A stretch of 64,000 bases of DNA from Annona cherimola. Taxonomy: Eukaryota > Streptophyta > Magnoliopsida > Magnoliales > Annonaceae. Positions 1 through 12,069 of the stretch are shown here, one piece after another (within the stretch, counting starts at the first letter, position 1; the number at the start of each line of letters is the position of its first letter). The stretch is taken from positions 33,388,133 through 33,452,132 of the forward strand of contig CM059975.1 in NCBI GenBank assembly GCA_030490835.1, read 5' to 3'. A model generated the notes under the pieces. It saw only the letters and a program-made list of their open reading frames with translations. It was not told where the DNA came from and searched no databases. Made by a program: the position numbers and the translations under genes.

Positions 1-52
1 CCAATCCAGTGAGAATGACTACATGTTAATAAAGGAAACCAATCCAAATTAC

Positions 53-2289
53 CTGCTTGCAGCTAGAAAGAAATACAAGTGTCTTTGAATTAAGATGTGT
101 TTTTATGAAGCTCCACAGCATATCTAGCTTACGATCAAGGGGAACGACCATCATATATTCACGTAGACCTTGGGGAGTGGCTGAGATTGACTCTGCATGC
201 ACACTGAGATATTCGGGATCCTTCAAACTCAACCTCGCAAGATCCTGCACTGACTTGGTCTGAGTTGCCGAGAAAAGGAATGTCTGACGCCTTTTTGGAA
301 GTTGTGAAATAATTGCATTCAGAGCTTTCTTAAATCCCGCATCAAGAATACGGTCAGCCTCATCGAGCACCAAGACCTGTTTCCTGGCCAGGAAAATACA
401 CCAAAATCAGCAATCAATCTACAGTCAATACAATTATTTTAGGTTTCATGTGCCTCCATGTGCAACTTAAAAATGCAAGGTTAACGAGTCTCAGGCCGTA
501 GTCAGATGGACAGCATATAGCAATGCACTCATATCTGAAGATGGACAGCCCACTAGCAACTAGGACATATTTGAGCTGCATCTTTGTAGCAACCAGTGGA
601 CAGAATGATCAACATAAGAAGAACAATGAAAGAAGGACAACCCCTCTTTACTTTTGAACAGTGAGAACTTTATAACAATAGTAATAAATGACAAAAAAAA
701 AAAACTGCATATACTAGTACTTGAATGATGACAAGAATTCGACCCACACAAGTACGGTAGGAAGGAGATAAACCAAGATATTGTAGCATCACATTCAGAT
801 TTTCATATTCTATTTGAATTTTTTTCCTCACATTCCTGTTATACTTTTTTCAAAAATGAAATTCATAAAGCTTTTTTCCCTAAAATAAGAAATGTAATCA
901 GGATTGGAACATAGCATAGCTCATATATGCAAATAGAGAAATGTTATAAGCTAGCAACCACTGAAGACGACCATCATATACAGAAAAACTATGAAAAGAG
1001 GAATTTTCTCAGTTTTTTGTTCTTCAAGGTGAAGTTGACAGAGGATCACAACAAAAGTTGGATATAGAAGCTCTCACATACACAAAATACGCTGGCAGAA
1101 TTTATCATAATGATAGGTTACAAAACTAAGACAATAAGACCATCAACAGAACTATTCAAAACTCAGTTAGTAAATGTTTCAGGAGGGTCACAGATAGACG
1201 AAAAAAGATAGCCAATAAAGGACAACGGATGGTGGAATCACCACATGCCGATGCAGACTTCAAGTGACATCCTGACGACCATATCCAAGTCCAGTTAGTA
1301 ATCAACATATGTTAAGAAAGAATATTCCCTTGACCTGGAGCTGTGAACAATCAAAATTCTCAGTCTCATCCATGTGCTGAAGAAGCCGACCAGGCGTACA
1401 CACCACAATGTTCAGGTCATTGACGCGTGCCTTCTCCTCATCAACATTTTTACCACCACGCCCACCAATCAAAAGTCCTGCACTAAAGCTGTGGTTCTTC
1501 CCCACAACTTTCAACACCTCAAATATTTGTGCTGCTAATTCCCTCGTGGGGGACATTATAAGGCAACCAATTCCAAATTCGGGACCCCATCTTGCCCTGT
1601 ACAACTGCTCCAGGACCTGCAGTTGGGAAAATTTCAGATATCAACGTTAAAAGTAAAACGTAAAAAAAAAAAAAGAGCACAAAACGCTACGAAATTCAGG
1701 ACCCAAATGCTAACTTTAAGCAACTGGCAATTGCAATTAGATATGACCCAACCCAACATCATCTGTATATAACTCAACAATGCTGCCAGATGAGATATAT
1801 TCATCATTGCTGTAGGCAACTGAAAAAAGGATACCGCTGGAAAGCTATCAATCTCCAAGCACACCAAGACAGATTAGGTCTCCGGCTAGAAAATAGGCCA
1901 ACGAAAAGAAGCAGCTGCCGTACCGGAATGATGAAAGCAAGCGTTTTTCCAGAGCCAGTCTTAGCAGCGCCAAGGACATCTCGGCCGCAGAGTGAATGCG
2001 GAAGCGAGGCACGTTGGATTTCGGTCATGTCAACGTATTTGCGGGAGGCGAGGCCATCTTTGGTGTGGCGAGATATGGGGAGTTGGTCGAAGCGAGTGGC
2101 GCCAGCGTAGGGAGGGAAGTTGGTGTCCCCAGGGCGGGGAAAAGGAAGGTCGGAAGGGATGGGCGGGAGGGAGAGGGGATTGGAACCGGAGTCGGGCATC
2201 TGAGATTCGATCCAAGAGTCGAGGAGCTTGATTTCCTGCTCCTCAAGAAGACGAGCTTGATGTCGGTTCCTGAATTTGGGTCTCCTCAT
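53..2289 (-). CDS. DEAD-box ATP-dependent RNA helicase, RH32/DDX10/Dbp4-like, 5' part (partial, three exons)
   Basis: ATP-dependent RNA helicase. The closest group I recognise is plant RH32 (yeast Dbp4/Hca4, human DDX10), nucleolar proteins of small-subunit pre-rRNA processing. Exons by GT-AG and frame: 2289-1924 (122 codons), 1616-1335 (94 codons), 376-53 (108 codons). All junctions are phase 0; introns are 307 and 958 bp. Visible motifs: F67 and Q92 of the Q motif, motif [10 protein letters not shown] (108-116), PTRELA (145-150), TPGR (from 196), DEAD (221-224), SAT (252-254), then the start of the second RecA-like domain. The start ATG at 2289 is followed by a basic stretch ([10 protein letters not shown]) usual for this family. 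A donor GT follows base 53, so the gene continues beyond the left edge with at least the second helicase lobe and C-terminal tail missing from view. No frameshift or stop is seen. The DEAD-box assignment is very sure; the RH32 subfamily is recognised from the N-terminal layout and is less sure. Confidence 0.92.
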
Positions 2290-2442
2290 TTTTCAGAGAG
2301 ATTTGTATGGTGTTTCAATCGCCGGACGTGGAGCGCCGGCCTTCCGTTGTTTTAGCCGCCGGTAACAATGTGGACTGATTTCCAGTTTCCGGTGGAATCC
2401 TAGTGCATCGAGAGGGAGAGATCGAAGGCGAGGGTTTTAGGG

Positions 2443-2450
2443 TAGGGTTT
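2443..2450 (-). promoter_or_regulatory. telo-box (AAACCCTA) upstream of the helicase gene
   Basis: On the gene strand the octamer AAACCCTA lies about 155 bp upstream of the start codon, followed closely by a second near-copy (AAAACCCT, 2431-2440). Telo-boxes are common near the transcription start of plant genes for ribosome biogenesis and translation, which fits an RH32-type helicase. Function here is inferred from motif and position only. Confidence 0.55.
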
Positions 2451-2554
2451 TAACGGCAAGAGCTTGGCGATGGATTTTTCTACCGTTGGTCCCTCGAGTA
2501 ATCAAAGTAAGCGTGATGTAATTTTTGTCGAGAGGAAACTGGGTGGGGTCAAAC

Positions 2555-3660
2555 CATCATTAACCGAGTCGGATTAATTCATACAAGGTTAACTTTAATC
2601 CTAACTTATTTAAAAAACTTCAATCCTATTTCATGTTTAATTTATTGATAAAAACCTCAACTCTAACCCTAATCAATTTAACATTAATGGATCGAGTTGT
2701 AGGTCAACAAAGAAATATAATGCTAATCCTCTCATTGAATTTTAAAATATTAACTTTCAAATATACTCTTCACCAAAACGTTTATTTCATTGTTAACAAG
2801 TTATACGCTGACGTATTATATTCTTTACTAATATATTGATTTTCATTATTAATAAACGGAAACGCTTTTATGAAACCTCTCTTCTGTGAAATTTTTTTCA
2901 TTTTTAAAATCTTGATGGTTGATGGAAAATTTAATCCATCTATTGGATTTAGTATCATTTATAATGTCCTGAAAACCCTTTTATTTTTTTAATTTCACTA
3001 TATACGGGTCTCGTCTATAAATGTGTAAAATCAGCATAATAAAATGGTTCAATATTAAAATATTAACTTTAAAGTAGTTTTTTCAATACCTAAACAATCT
3101 AAAATATTAATAATATGTATAAAAATAATTTTATGAAGTATTGTTACATTTTAATACATGTGTGAATAAATCTAAACGTTTTTCATAACTTACACATGCA
3201 TGCGCATATTTTTTGGCAAATGCGGCCTATCCGCATATTAGATTGGGATGAAACTTGATCTCCTAACTAAACAAATGGAACTAAATACAATGAATGGATT
3301 GGATTTTCATCAAAGTCGACATATCAAAAATAAGAAGGGTTTCACGAAATCACTTCTATGAAACCCAGTTTCATGGAAGTATTCTCGATTAATAAATATG
3401 CATAACTTATAGAAAAGTTTTATGACAATAATAACTCTTTGTAGATTATAAGTGGCTTTGATCAATTGATGAATTAAACAGGGTTAAAATATGGAATAGA
3501 TGGCTTAGACAAGCTTAACCCACTATCAACTCATTAATTAAATGGATTACACTGGTCATGTAAATAGGTTGGCAAATTGAAAAGTATTACCTTAATCCAC
3601 TAAACACTAGGTTGGATTGACCGAGTTATAGGTTGACCCTGACCTAATTACACACCCTTA
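2555..3660. mobile_element. eroded relic related to the 1,148-bp hAT-type element
   Basis: The right edge carries a decayed version of the right end of the young elements at 52620 and 56788: a TTGACC-N-TGACC block followed by ACACCC (3620-3660). The left part holds the same style of subterminal repeats (AACCCTAATC, TTAAAAAACTTCAA; 2580-2700). The span, about 1.1 kb, matches the young element. No ORF or clear target duplication is seen. The assignment is by eye. Confidence 0.45.
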
Positions 3661-4340
3661 TTCACAACCCACCCCTACAAATAAAATTTTTCTCATCTAG
3701 GACAGGAATTTGTTAAAAATTTATACTCGAATTCATAATTAGAAACCAATATTCTCATTTTCTTTCAAATTTTCTACATTTAAAATTAATTATAGTGTAA
3801 TTTGATTTCTAAAATTATATTTTTATAATAATTAACATGTAAGTTTGATATAAATAAGGCTCTAGATCAAACAAATATTTAAAAACCAAAAAATTCAAAA
3901 ATTAACTAGAATTATCAACCTAGATTATTGACTCAGGTTACAAATTAAAATACTCAGTAAAGTGTGTTTTGTTGGCTTATTTCAATAAATTTATTATACT
4001 ACTTATGTTTAATAATGTCTTTTGTTATATTTAATGGTATTTACTTTCACTTATTAGTGAAATAATGAAGCATCCATCTTTAAATTTAACATAGATATAA
4101 CTTTAGTCTTGATGCTATATTTTTAATTTTTTTAAAACTATTAATATAGATATACTTAATCTATAAACTAAATTTTATCGTTTTTACAAATATATATTTT
4201 TTGAATTTCTAAATACCTTATATTTAAAGATCCAAAAAATAAACACAGAGAAAACAAAGATATAATAATAAATGAATTTGTGGTCCAATGTAGTTAGATC
4301 CCAACTAAAATTAACTGCATGGAATCAGCTGCCATGTAAC
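3661..4340. other. AT-rich intergenic DNA, nothing recognised
   Basis: No ORF, tandem repeat or terminal repeat was recognised; only A/T-rich low-complexity sequence. Confidence 0.5.
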
Positions 4341-4456
4341 TTTTATATTGGATAAATGTGCAATTCTTAAAATGATATTGCCCTCATTCCAACTCAATAT
4401 CACTCTAAAATTTGTTTCTCAACTTATGTTACTTAATCAAAGAAAGCCAACATTGT

Positions 4457-4666
4457 GCCTTAGCAAGGAAAACCTGCAGGTTGGGGAAGGTAAGGAAGTT
4501 TGCAATTTTTCTCAAAAAGGTGTCTATTTTATCTGAGGATTGTCTGAAAGTATCTGTTCATGTTCTAGCAAGGCAAACCTGCAAGTTAGGGAAGATAGGG
4601 ACGCCGAAGTTTTTGTTTTGCAAGGAAGGCTTTTCTTCTATCTAGAGATTATCCAAGAGTAAGAAG
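4457..4666 (+). repeat. two tandem ~107-bp units at the 5' side of the LINE
   Basis: The block TAGCAAGG-AAACCTGCA at 4459 recurs in diverged form at 4567, and each is followed by a matching run ending in ...GAG(A/G)ATT-TC/AAGAG. The units sit directly before the ORF1 relic, where LINE 5' UTR monomers would lie. That they are 5' UTR monomers is inference. Confidence 0.5.
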
Positions 4667-4695
4667 AGAAACAAACTGTTACGAAGGAAGATAGA

Positions 4696-5310
4696 ATGAT
4701 AGAAGTAGAGGTGGAATGCCTTGGAGAGGAGCTATTGACCTTTGAGTTGGGAGAAGGCAAATGTTGCCGAATAGGTCCAGAAGGTAAGCTAACATTGCCA
4801 TTTTTTATATGGACAACAAACACTTACAACAAGGAACTCTTCAAAACAACATTAAGAAAATTATGGAAGGCCGAAGGGTGGGTGAATATGATTGACTTAG
4901 AAACAAAACTCTATATGGTGACTTGTGATATAGAGGAGGATAAAAATGGAGTTCTAGCATGGAGACTATAGTTCTATACAGGAACCTAGTCTTATTCATG
5001 GAGATAAATGCACCAGTAATGTCGTTTGAGATAAAGTTGTAAATCTAGATTCGGATAAGTGAGATACCTTATATAATCAATAGAGAAACCCTAGGAAAAA
5101 TGATCAAAGAGTCTTTTGATGGTTTCACAGACATGATGGTTGATGAACTTTTCATTAGAGCAAGGGTGGAGATGGACATTAGGAAACCACTTAAAGAAGC
5201 ATTTTCATTAAATATGTTGGTTTAAACAAGAGGGATAGATTTCGAATATGATAAATTACCAATATTTTATTATATATGTGGAAAGTTGGGGCACACCTTC
5301 TAGAACTACT
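4696..5310 (+). pseudogene. LINE ORF1 relic: DUF4283-like domain plus CCHC zinc knuckle
   Basis: An open stretch (4696-4971) reads like the DUF4283 domain that begins plant LINE ORF1 proteins (FKTTLRKLWK, then a W-N-D-L pattern and VTCDIEEDKN). About 300 bp further on, a frame reads EYDKLP-F-YICGKLGHT (about 5237-5297), the CX2CX4H part of a zinc knuckle with its last cysteine lost. ORF1 proteins bind the LINE RNA. Stops and frameshifts separate the two parts. Confidence 0.7.
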
Positions 5311-6334
5311 AATTAGCCAATCGGATGGCAATGAATCTTGCTAAAATTGAGTTGCCATTTGGGAACCATTTGAGAGTGTGCTTTGAGGCAAGAGGTATGA
5401 GGAAAGGGCAAGAGAGAAATAACAAACTTATCTGATGAGGATTGGTCACAGGGAAAAAGGGGTAATGAATAAGAGAAACAGATGAATGAGGTAGAAACTA
5501 AGAAAATAAAAGAAAAAGGGAAATAAGATGGCAAAAATGGAGACAAATACAAACACAACAAAGAGGGCATTGATAGAAATTTCTATTAGTTAGAGATATG
5601 AAGGGATAAAGGCAAAAAACTATACATGGATACAGACAAGGAGCACGAGTAGAGAAATGACAGTGAGAGGCACATTTGTGGGTAATAACAAGGATTGACA
5701 ACAAAATAGAAGGAAAAAATGTTTATCAAACAGGCAATATATAGGAACTCAAAAGGACATGGGAGTGAAGACGGGACTAAAGGGAATAATTAACAAGTCA
5801 GGGCAATAGGGAGTGATAAATGAGACAATGGGAAGATCGATTTTTCATAATAAACAGCAAAAAGTGGATCTGCATTCAAAGGTTGAAGTCATAAAGATGG
5901 ACTAAGATGGATAGTACATGATCATTAACAGGCAGATATGATAGGTCAAGAACAAGGGGAGTTCAAAGGGGATAAAATTTTAGAAGAGGTTGTTCATAAG
6001 GATGAAATTGAAAAAAAGGGAAAGGGGTATACTAAAAGGCAGGAAGAAGATACAAACTAGAAAGAGAAACCAATTTTATCAATATTTACATGACTGAAAG
6101 GGGGGAATCAAAGGCAAAGAAGGGCCAAATTACAAGGGAGAATGGAGTAGAGGACAAAACAGGAAGACAACTTAGGGAAGAGGAGTGAGAAGAGAACACT
6201 AGAAGGACAAGGAGAGGGGAGCAAAGGGAAGGATCAAAGGAGAGTGAGATGTGGAGATTGACACAAAGAGAGGAAGAGAAAATAGCAAATGTAGCAGTAG
6301 CTAAGATAATCTCTTAGCCCCACAAGGGCTAGAT

Positions 6335-7002
6335 GGATCTTATAGCTTAGAATTGTCATGAGCTTAGGAATCTATGGGGAATTCACAACCTCCAAGGCTT
6401 TATTAGGAGGCAAGATCCCATAGTGGTCTTCCTAACAGAGACCAAGAGATGAAAGAATGAAATGGAGCATATAAGGAGATTAATGAAGTACAACTACTAT
6501 TTTCAATGGACATTGAGGGGAGGAAGGGGGTTTAGTGATGATGTGGCTTAAAGAGATTAATCTTCAAATTTCTTCATACTCCAACCAACACATTGTTGTT
6601 GTTAGAGGGATCTCAAATAAGGAATGGAGAATTACCAATTTCTATGGTCACCTGGAAACCCATAATAGGGATGATTCATGAACCTCATGAGGCAATTGAA
6701 AGATCAATCAAACCTCCCATGGTTGATATTTGGAAATTTCAACAAGATAGTTAGAGAATTTGAGTGAATAGCAAAGGTATTAGACCTAAAAATCAGAAGA
6801 GTGCATTCAGCAAGACCATTGATGATTGTTCGCTTTTAGACGTGGTTTTGGTTGGACCAGAAACGATTTGTAGAAATAACAAAACAGACAATGAATAAGT
6901 CAAGGCAAGATTAGATCTAGTTAATATAGGATGGTTGGAGAAGTTTGAGCAGGTACAATTTCATCATAAGCTCATCACATATTCAGATTATTGTATTAAG
7001 GA
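6335..7002 (+). pseudogene. LINE endonuclease (AP-endonuclease-like) relic
   Basis: The frame near 6345 reads NCHELRNLWG then DPIVVFLTE (6415-6441), the decayed start of the plant LINE endonuclease (WNCRGLGN...D-VFL-ET). Near 6720 it reads WLIFGNFN, corresponding to the W-GDFN motif. This domain nicks target DNA for target-primed reverse transcription. It is interrupted by stops and ends at the MITE inserted from 7004. Confidence 0.7.
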
Positions 7003-7003
7003 A

Positions 7004-7388
7004 TGATCCTGTTAGCCCGGGCTAATTAAATGTCTCACTTAGCCCACCTCAAAAATCCTATTTAAAATAATTTTTTTTTGTTTTCTTCTTTATACACTTG
7101 TTTTTCTAAGTGTATTTAATATCTAAATTAAGTTTTACCATTTTTGGATATGTGTACATATTTTTTTTAGATTTTTAAAAATAAGGGTATTTTAAATATA
7201 TATACGCATAGATGTTTAAAAATCTCAAAAAAATAGATAAATATATTCAAAAATGGTAAAACTTGGTCTATATATTAAATACACTTACATAAACAAGTGC
7301 ATAAAGAAAAAAGTAAAAAAAATTGTTGTAAATAGGTTTTTAATGTAGGCTAAGTGTAACATTTACTTAGTCCGGGCTAATAGAATCA
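7004..7388. mobile_element. MITE with TTAGCCCGG-type terminal inverted repeats, copy 1 (inside the LINE)
   Basis: The left end TGATCCTGTTAGCCCGGGCT pairs with the right end, whose reverse complement begins TGATTCTATTAGCCCGGACT. The inverted match continues through (A/C)ACTTAGCC and the AAA-CCTATTT region. The interior is AT-rich and partly self-complementary. No ORF. A target duplication is not evident. It splits the LINE endonuclease region and so is younger than the LINE. Confidence 0.75.
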
Positions 7389-8189
7389 CTCATCTATTGT
7401 ATTTTGCTGGTGTTATTGAACTAGAAAGACTAGAGGATAAGGGTTCTAAGGAAATTTAGATATGAGATTTTCTAGGCTAAATATAAGGAAGTGAATGAGA
7501 TAGTAGAGAGGGTCTGGAAGGGGAATCCTCATCATCAATCAACTGCAATAGTTAAAAATACCTAGAAAATTCAATAATGTGGAAAATAAGTAATGAAGTG
7601 GCAAGCAAAGATAAAGAGTACCTCAGGATAAACAATTCTGAAACACCAAGTTGAAATACATTAGCTTAGGTGTCTCAGTGCATCAAACGAGCAGGATATG
7701 ATGATCAAGGAAAATGAGGCTATCATAAACTCAATGCTTGAAGATGAAAAAATAGCATAGAAATAGGGAACAAAGGTAAACTGCCTGAAATGTGGGGACC
7801 AAAATATAGCTTTTTCATAGGATGGCCTCAAAGAGATGTAGAAGGAATTTTATAGAAGTCCTTGTTGATGAAAATGGCATTGAAATTTCATAAAGTGAAG
7901 GTAAAAACAAATTTGGTAGAGCGGTACTTTAGAAAGGCTTAAAATATAGCGTACAATGGAAACACTAGAGATGTGGTAGACCTAATCTAGAGTGGAATTT
8001 CTTAGGCGGAGCGCTAGTTCCCATCATGGAATTAACATGGGAAGAGGTATGGAGAGTTGTTAAGAGCATGAATCTTAAGAAGGTTCTAAGGCCAAGTACT
8101 ATGTCAGTTGATTTCTTCAAAAATGTTGTAGAGTGGTGGGAGAGGAAGTATCTTAGGCCTAAAAACTTTACAAGAAGATAGTAATGAAA

Positions 8190-9460
8190 AGGATTGTGTC
8201 AATACTTTCAAGGAGATTAACCAAACAATAATAGTCCTAATTCCAAAAAGAAAAGGAGCATCGAAACTGACAAAATTTAGGCCAATAAGTCTCTTTAAGG
8301 TAAGCTATAAAATCTTCTCTAAAGTCTTAGCTAATAGGCTAAAAGGCTACTCAAAAGGTCTAATATCTTAGGAGCAAAGTGCATTTATTTCCAAAAGGCT
8401 TATCATAGATAATACATTGTTGGCATATGAAGTTATGTATGCTTCGAAGAAATGAAAAAGTGATACAAAAGAGGACATTACTTTAAAGCTTGGCATGGAC
8501 AAGGCGTACGACCAAATAACATAGTAATATCTTCTCATAGTCATGAAAAGTATGGGTTTTCAAGAGTAATGGATTCAATAGATAATGGTTTGCATCACAT
8601 CTATCACATACAGAATATTCAATGGAGTGCTTGCAGATATAATCATACTAACAAGAATATCTTTCTTAATCAAAGATGGCCATGAGAATGTCAAGCTGTA
8701 AAAGCTCAATATTTGTAAGGGGCACCTAAACTAATACATCCTTTAGCAGTATGAATTGGCTTCGAGGCAAAAGTTAACATGAGAAAAATATCCATTTTTC
8801 AGCAAAAATACAAGAGTGAAAAAAAAGAGATTGAACTATGCTAGAAACTGTCAATCAACATTTTTCAGCATACTTAGGGTTCTTGTGTGGTTTGGCACAA
8901 AAAAGTAAAAAATCTTTTAGGAATCAAAGAGAAGATTTGGAAGAAAATATAGGAATGAAAATAGAAAATGCTATTAGTGGGTGGAAAAGAAATACTAATC
9001 AAAATAGTGGCTCAAGTTATCTCATACCATACAATGAATTTATTTCTCTTGCCCAAGAAGCTTTGTAAGGAGCTGAATGTTATGCGCAGTGGATTTTGAT
9101 GGGGAGAGAAGAAAAGAAAGTAAAAAATAAATTAGATAGCTTAAAGCAATTTATGCACATCTAAAGAAAAAAGAGGATTGGGTTTTAATAAGTTTATGGT
9201 ATTCAATCTGGCAATGGTGACCAAACAAGCTTGGAGACTATAACATGTAAGGATTCCTTATGCTTCAAACTTTTAAAAGCCCAATATTTCCTTAGAAAAT
9301 CTTTTTTGGAGTATAAAGAAGTTCCAAACAATTATTATATTTGGGAAAGCAACCTTAAAGCAAGACCATTGTTAAAAGTTGGCTACAAATGGAGGATAGA
9401 ATGTTCCCAAGTTAGATTCTTTAAAGATTGCTGGCAAATGGTAACCTGATCACAGCCAAA
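8190..9460 (+). pseudogene. LINE reverse transcriptase relic, catalytic box missing
   Basis: Recognisable RT blocks include LTKFRPISL then YKIFSKVLANRLK (8268-8343), QSAFISKRLIIDNTLLAYE (about 8375-8430) and MDKAYDQ (about 8495-8515). After a jump at about 8.66-8.76 kb, the post-RT parts follow (GFNKFMVFN-A-VTKQAWRL near 9180-9240 and YIWESNLKARPLLKVGYKWR near 9335-9395). The FADD active-site block is absent, as if deleted. Many stops. The region once copied LINE RNA at the target site. Confidence 0.8.
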
Positions 9461-10066
9461 CCACTTCCTAAAGAAATCAGTGAGGAAATGTATGTGGAGG
9501 ACTTCATAGATAAACAAAATAGAAGCTAGAAAAAGACAGATAAAAAAGGCAATTGGCACAAATGGATGGGAAAAAATCAAAAATATACCATTACCACCAT
9601 ATGAAAAGGAGGCTGAAATTGTTTTGGAAGATAAAACTTTCAATGCTAAGTCGGAATATCATCTAGCTTTGTAGCTAAAGGAAGGAGAGACAGATACCCC
9701 AGGAAATGGTAACAAAAGGGAGCTAAACCAATTTTTAAATATCATTTAGAAATCAAAGTTACCAAGAAAGATACAAACATTTGGGTGGAGGTCCCTTTCA
9801 AAATCTTCTCCACAAAACACAATTTGAATCAAAAGGGTATCATAGTAGATCCCACATGTTCCTATGCAAATAGATGGGATTGATGGAGAAGGAAATGCAT
9901 CGAGTGTCCAAAGAGTTGTTATAGACAACTCTTTTCAATAGTCTAAACGAGGGCCAATTGAGGAGGCTAAGGATATTCTTCTACAACTTGTAGAAGATAA
10001 TATCCCCTTCCCCTTATTACTATACTTCATTATTGGTTGAAAATTTTAGCATATGAAAAATAAACT

Positions 10067-10315
10067 ATGGGGATATTTGGTAATTTATATTTTTGTAGGA
10101 TTGTGGGATAGGGTGGGAAGTAGAAAATGAAATATTTTAAAAATTATGTGATTGATAAAAAATGATAGGAGTAAAGTTAGAATAAATAGGTCTGATAAAG
10201 GTAATTTATAGGAAAAATAATTAAAATATAGGGGTAAAAATACAATTATTAATTGAGAAAGTTATTGGCTTGGGAAACCATGCCCCCCCAGTGGTTTCCC
10301 ATCCCACCCCATAAC
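10067..10315. mobile_element. possible small MITE in the LINE 3' part
   Basis: The left end GGGGATATTTGG and a right side with GG-TTTCCCATCCCACCCC form weak inverted similarity (GGGATAGGGTGGGAAG versus GGTGGGATGGGAAACC). The interior resembles the Tourist-like family of this window (AAATAGG, AATTAAAATAT). Placed between LINE post-RT and RNase H relics. Boundaries uncertain. Confidence 0.35.
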
Positions 10316-10319
10316 TAAC

Positions 10320-10860
10320 TACATTACTTAATTCCAATGGGCTACGTTGCTAATTGAGGGTGATCAGTTTATAAACAGCAACGAAAACCTTCAATTAGTG
10401 GATATATGAAGATTAGATGTTGGAACGCATTTGGATGAAAATTACTTTTGAGTTTGGGGCGATTATGCAGGACTAGAATGGCAATTTCGTGGTTGATTGT
10501 TGTGAAGTAAGAACTAGTTTTATGAATATACTGGAGCTAGAAGCTGGTGTTTAGATTAGAGGTATGAAATAGAGCACGGAGATTGAAAACAAATAGTAGT
10601 TTTTGAAAGAGATTCTCTTCTTTTTGTCAATCTTCGAAACAGTTTTTGGATTCTAAGATCTAAATTGAAATATCTTGTTGAGAAAATTGAATGTAGAAGT
10701 ACCACCACTGAGCAGGTAGTTTTTTTTATCATGTATTTCATAGTGGAAACCAACCTGCCCATAATATTGCAAAGTTAGCCTTTTATATGTGGGGAAATTA
10801 AAATTTGGTAGGGAAATCCCCCTAAACGTATATCACATTTTTGTATAAATATTTTATTTC
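10320..10860 (+). pseudogene. LINE C-terminal RNase H relic
   Basis: Near 10740-10795 one frame reads GNQPAHNIAKLAFYMWGN, the decayed end motif of the RNase H (RVT_3 type) at the C-terminus of plant LINEs (R-AN--AH-LA). Preceding text contains scattered fragments of the same domain with stops. This domain would remove RNA from the RNA/DNA hybrid. Confidence 0.6.
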
Positions 10861-11280
10861 CTATAGATCTAGGTGAGTTTTCCTTATGCTCCAAATTTTG
10901 CCTTATCCTAGGGCGGCAAGAATGACCAACAGGCTTAGACTTAAAAAATAGGATTAAACTTGAGCAAAACGTAATGTGAACCACCTAATTCCCACCCCTC
11001 ACTTTACCTTTGAGTTTCATATTTGCTGTATATAGGTCAACACAAGGCATTTGGTTCAAAATGTGCAATTCATGATATAAAATTATTAAAATGCTATTAT
11101 TATTCATTTAAGGTTTAAAATTTTTTCGACAAAACAATTTAATAGAAAAGTAATTTTCAAAGAAATACATCAAAACGGTATTATACATTGAAAGTTTGGA
11201 TAGGATTATTAAAAGGGAGTTTAATCTTACTAATCAACAATAACAGAAGCCGTTTGTCAAAAAAAATAATAACAGAACCC

Positions 11281-11734
11281 TATGTTAGCCGGAGCTAAAA
11301 GGAATATTCTTATTTTTTATTTTTTAATGAAAATATTATCTATAGTATATTTAATTAGGGCATGTTCGCCAACAAAAATAACTTTTCGTCCTTAGTAACT
11401 ATCTTTTTTTGTTATTTTTTCACATCTTTTTGTACAACTACCATATTTTTCAATTATTTCTTTACAATTAAGCATATAACTAACATATTCATTTTAACTT
11501 CATTATTTTTACTCCTCATTATCACCCTATTATATTACATTATTTTCTTCCATTTTAAAAAACTTTTCATCCAAAAGTTCAATCATTCTATCAAACTTTA
11601 TAATTTTTATGTGTATTTTTACTTTCAAAAATCCACATGGTCATTTTCAACTCAAAATTGTAGATTTTTTAAATTAAAAATATATACACTCAAAATTGAA
11701 AAATAATAAAAACCTTTTAGCCGGGGCTAACATA
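11281..11734. mobile_element. MITE with TTAGCC-type inverted repeats, nested by a Tourist-like copy
   Basis: The ends are TATGTTAGCCGGAGCTAAAA and, as reverse complement, TATGTTAGCCCCGGCTAAAA: a ~22-bp near-perfect terminal inverted repeat. About 250 bp of the interior (11358-11605) is an inverted, eroded Tourist-like copy, so this is an insertion into an older MITE. The TIR sequence resembles, but is not the same as, the 7004 and 16275 family. Confidence 0.65.
11358..11605 (-). mobile_element. Tourist-like MITE, inverted, eroded
   Basis: Starts GGGCATGTTCG after TTA and carries the family core in inverse orientation (AACTACCATA, TTTTCAATTATTTC, TTTTAACTTCATTATT, ATCACCCTATTATATTACAT). The right end is decayed. 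Confidence 0.55.
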
Positions 11735-12069
11735 AACTCCGTTTTTCTGCGGATTTTTGCAAAATACTCCTTGTAAGCAAATTATTCATCGATTTGGATT
11801 TTTTTCACTGTCAGCACATAGTTAAAAATATGGCATTGAAAGCCCCATGCTGCACAACATACGCTCGTCTACTTTTGCATCAATTTGTAATAAGTAAATT
11901 TTTCGAATTTTTCAATGGAAAGTGTCCAAGTATTAAAAAAAAAAAAAATCGCTCGTCATCATGAAAAGTGGAAAAAGATTGCACTCATCCCTTTCATTCG
12001 ATTTCTGGGGTTCAATCTCCTCCGTGGTGCTCTCTAGTCTCTTTCCTCCTTTTAAGAGCTCCCTTTTGC

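Larger units (their letters stand above)
4640..10860 (+). mobile_element. dead, nearly full-length LINE (L1-type non-LTR retrotransposon)
   Basis: In order on the plus strand there are relics of ORF1 (DUF4283-like domain then a CCHC zinc knuckle), an AP-type endonuclease, reverse transcriptase, the post-RT region, and a C-terminal RNase H typical of plant L1 elements. All are broken by many stops and frameshifts. The RT lacks a visible FADD catalytic box: text jumps from the middle RT motifs near 8.65 kb to the region after the catalytic site by 8.76 kb. A 385-bp MITE is inserted at 7.0-7.4 kb. The exact ends and target duplication are not resolved. Confidence 0.85.

Noticed and set aside
11362..11706. 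114-codon plus-strand frame rich in F, I, T
   Set aside because: It is translation of an inverted Tourist-like MITE inside another MITE.
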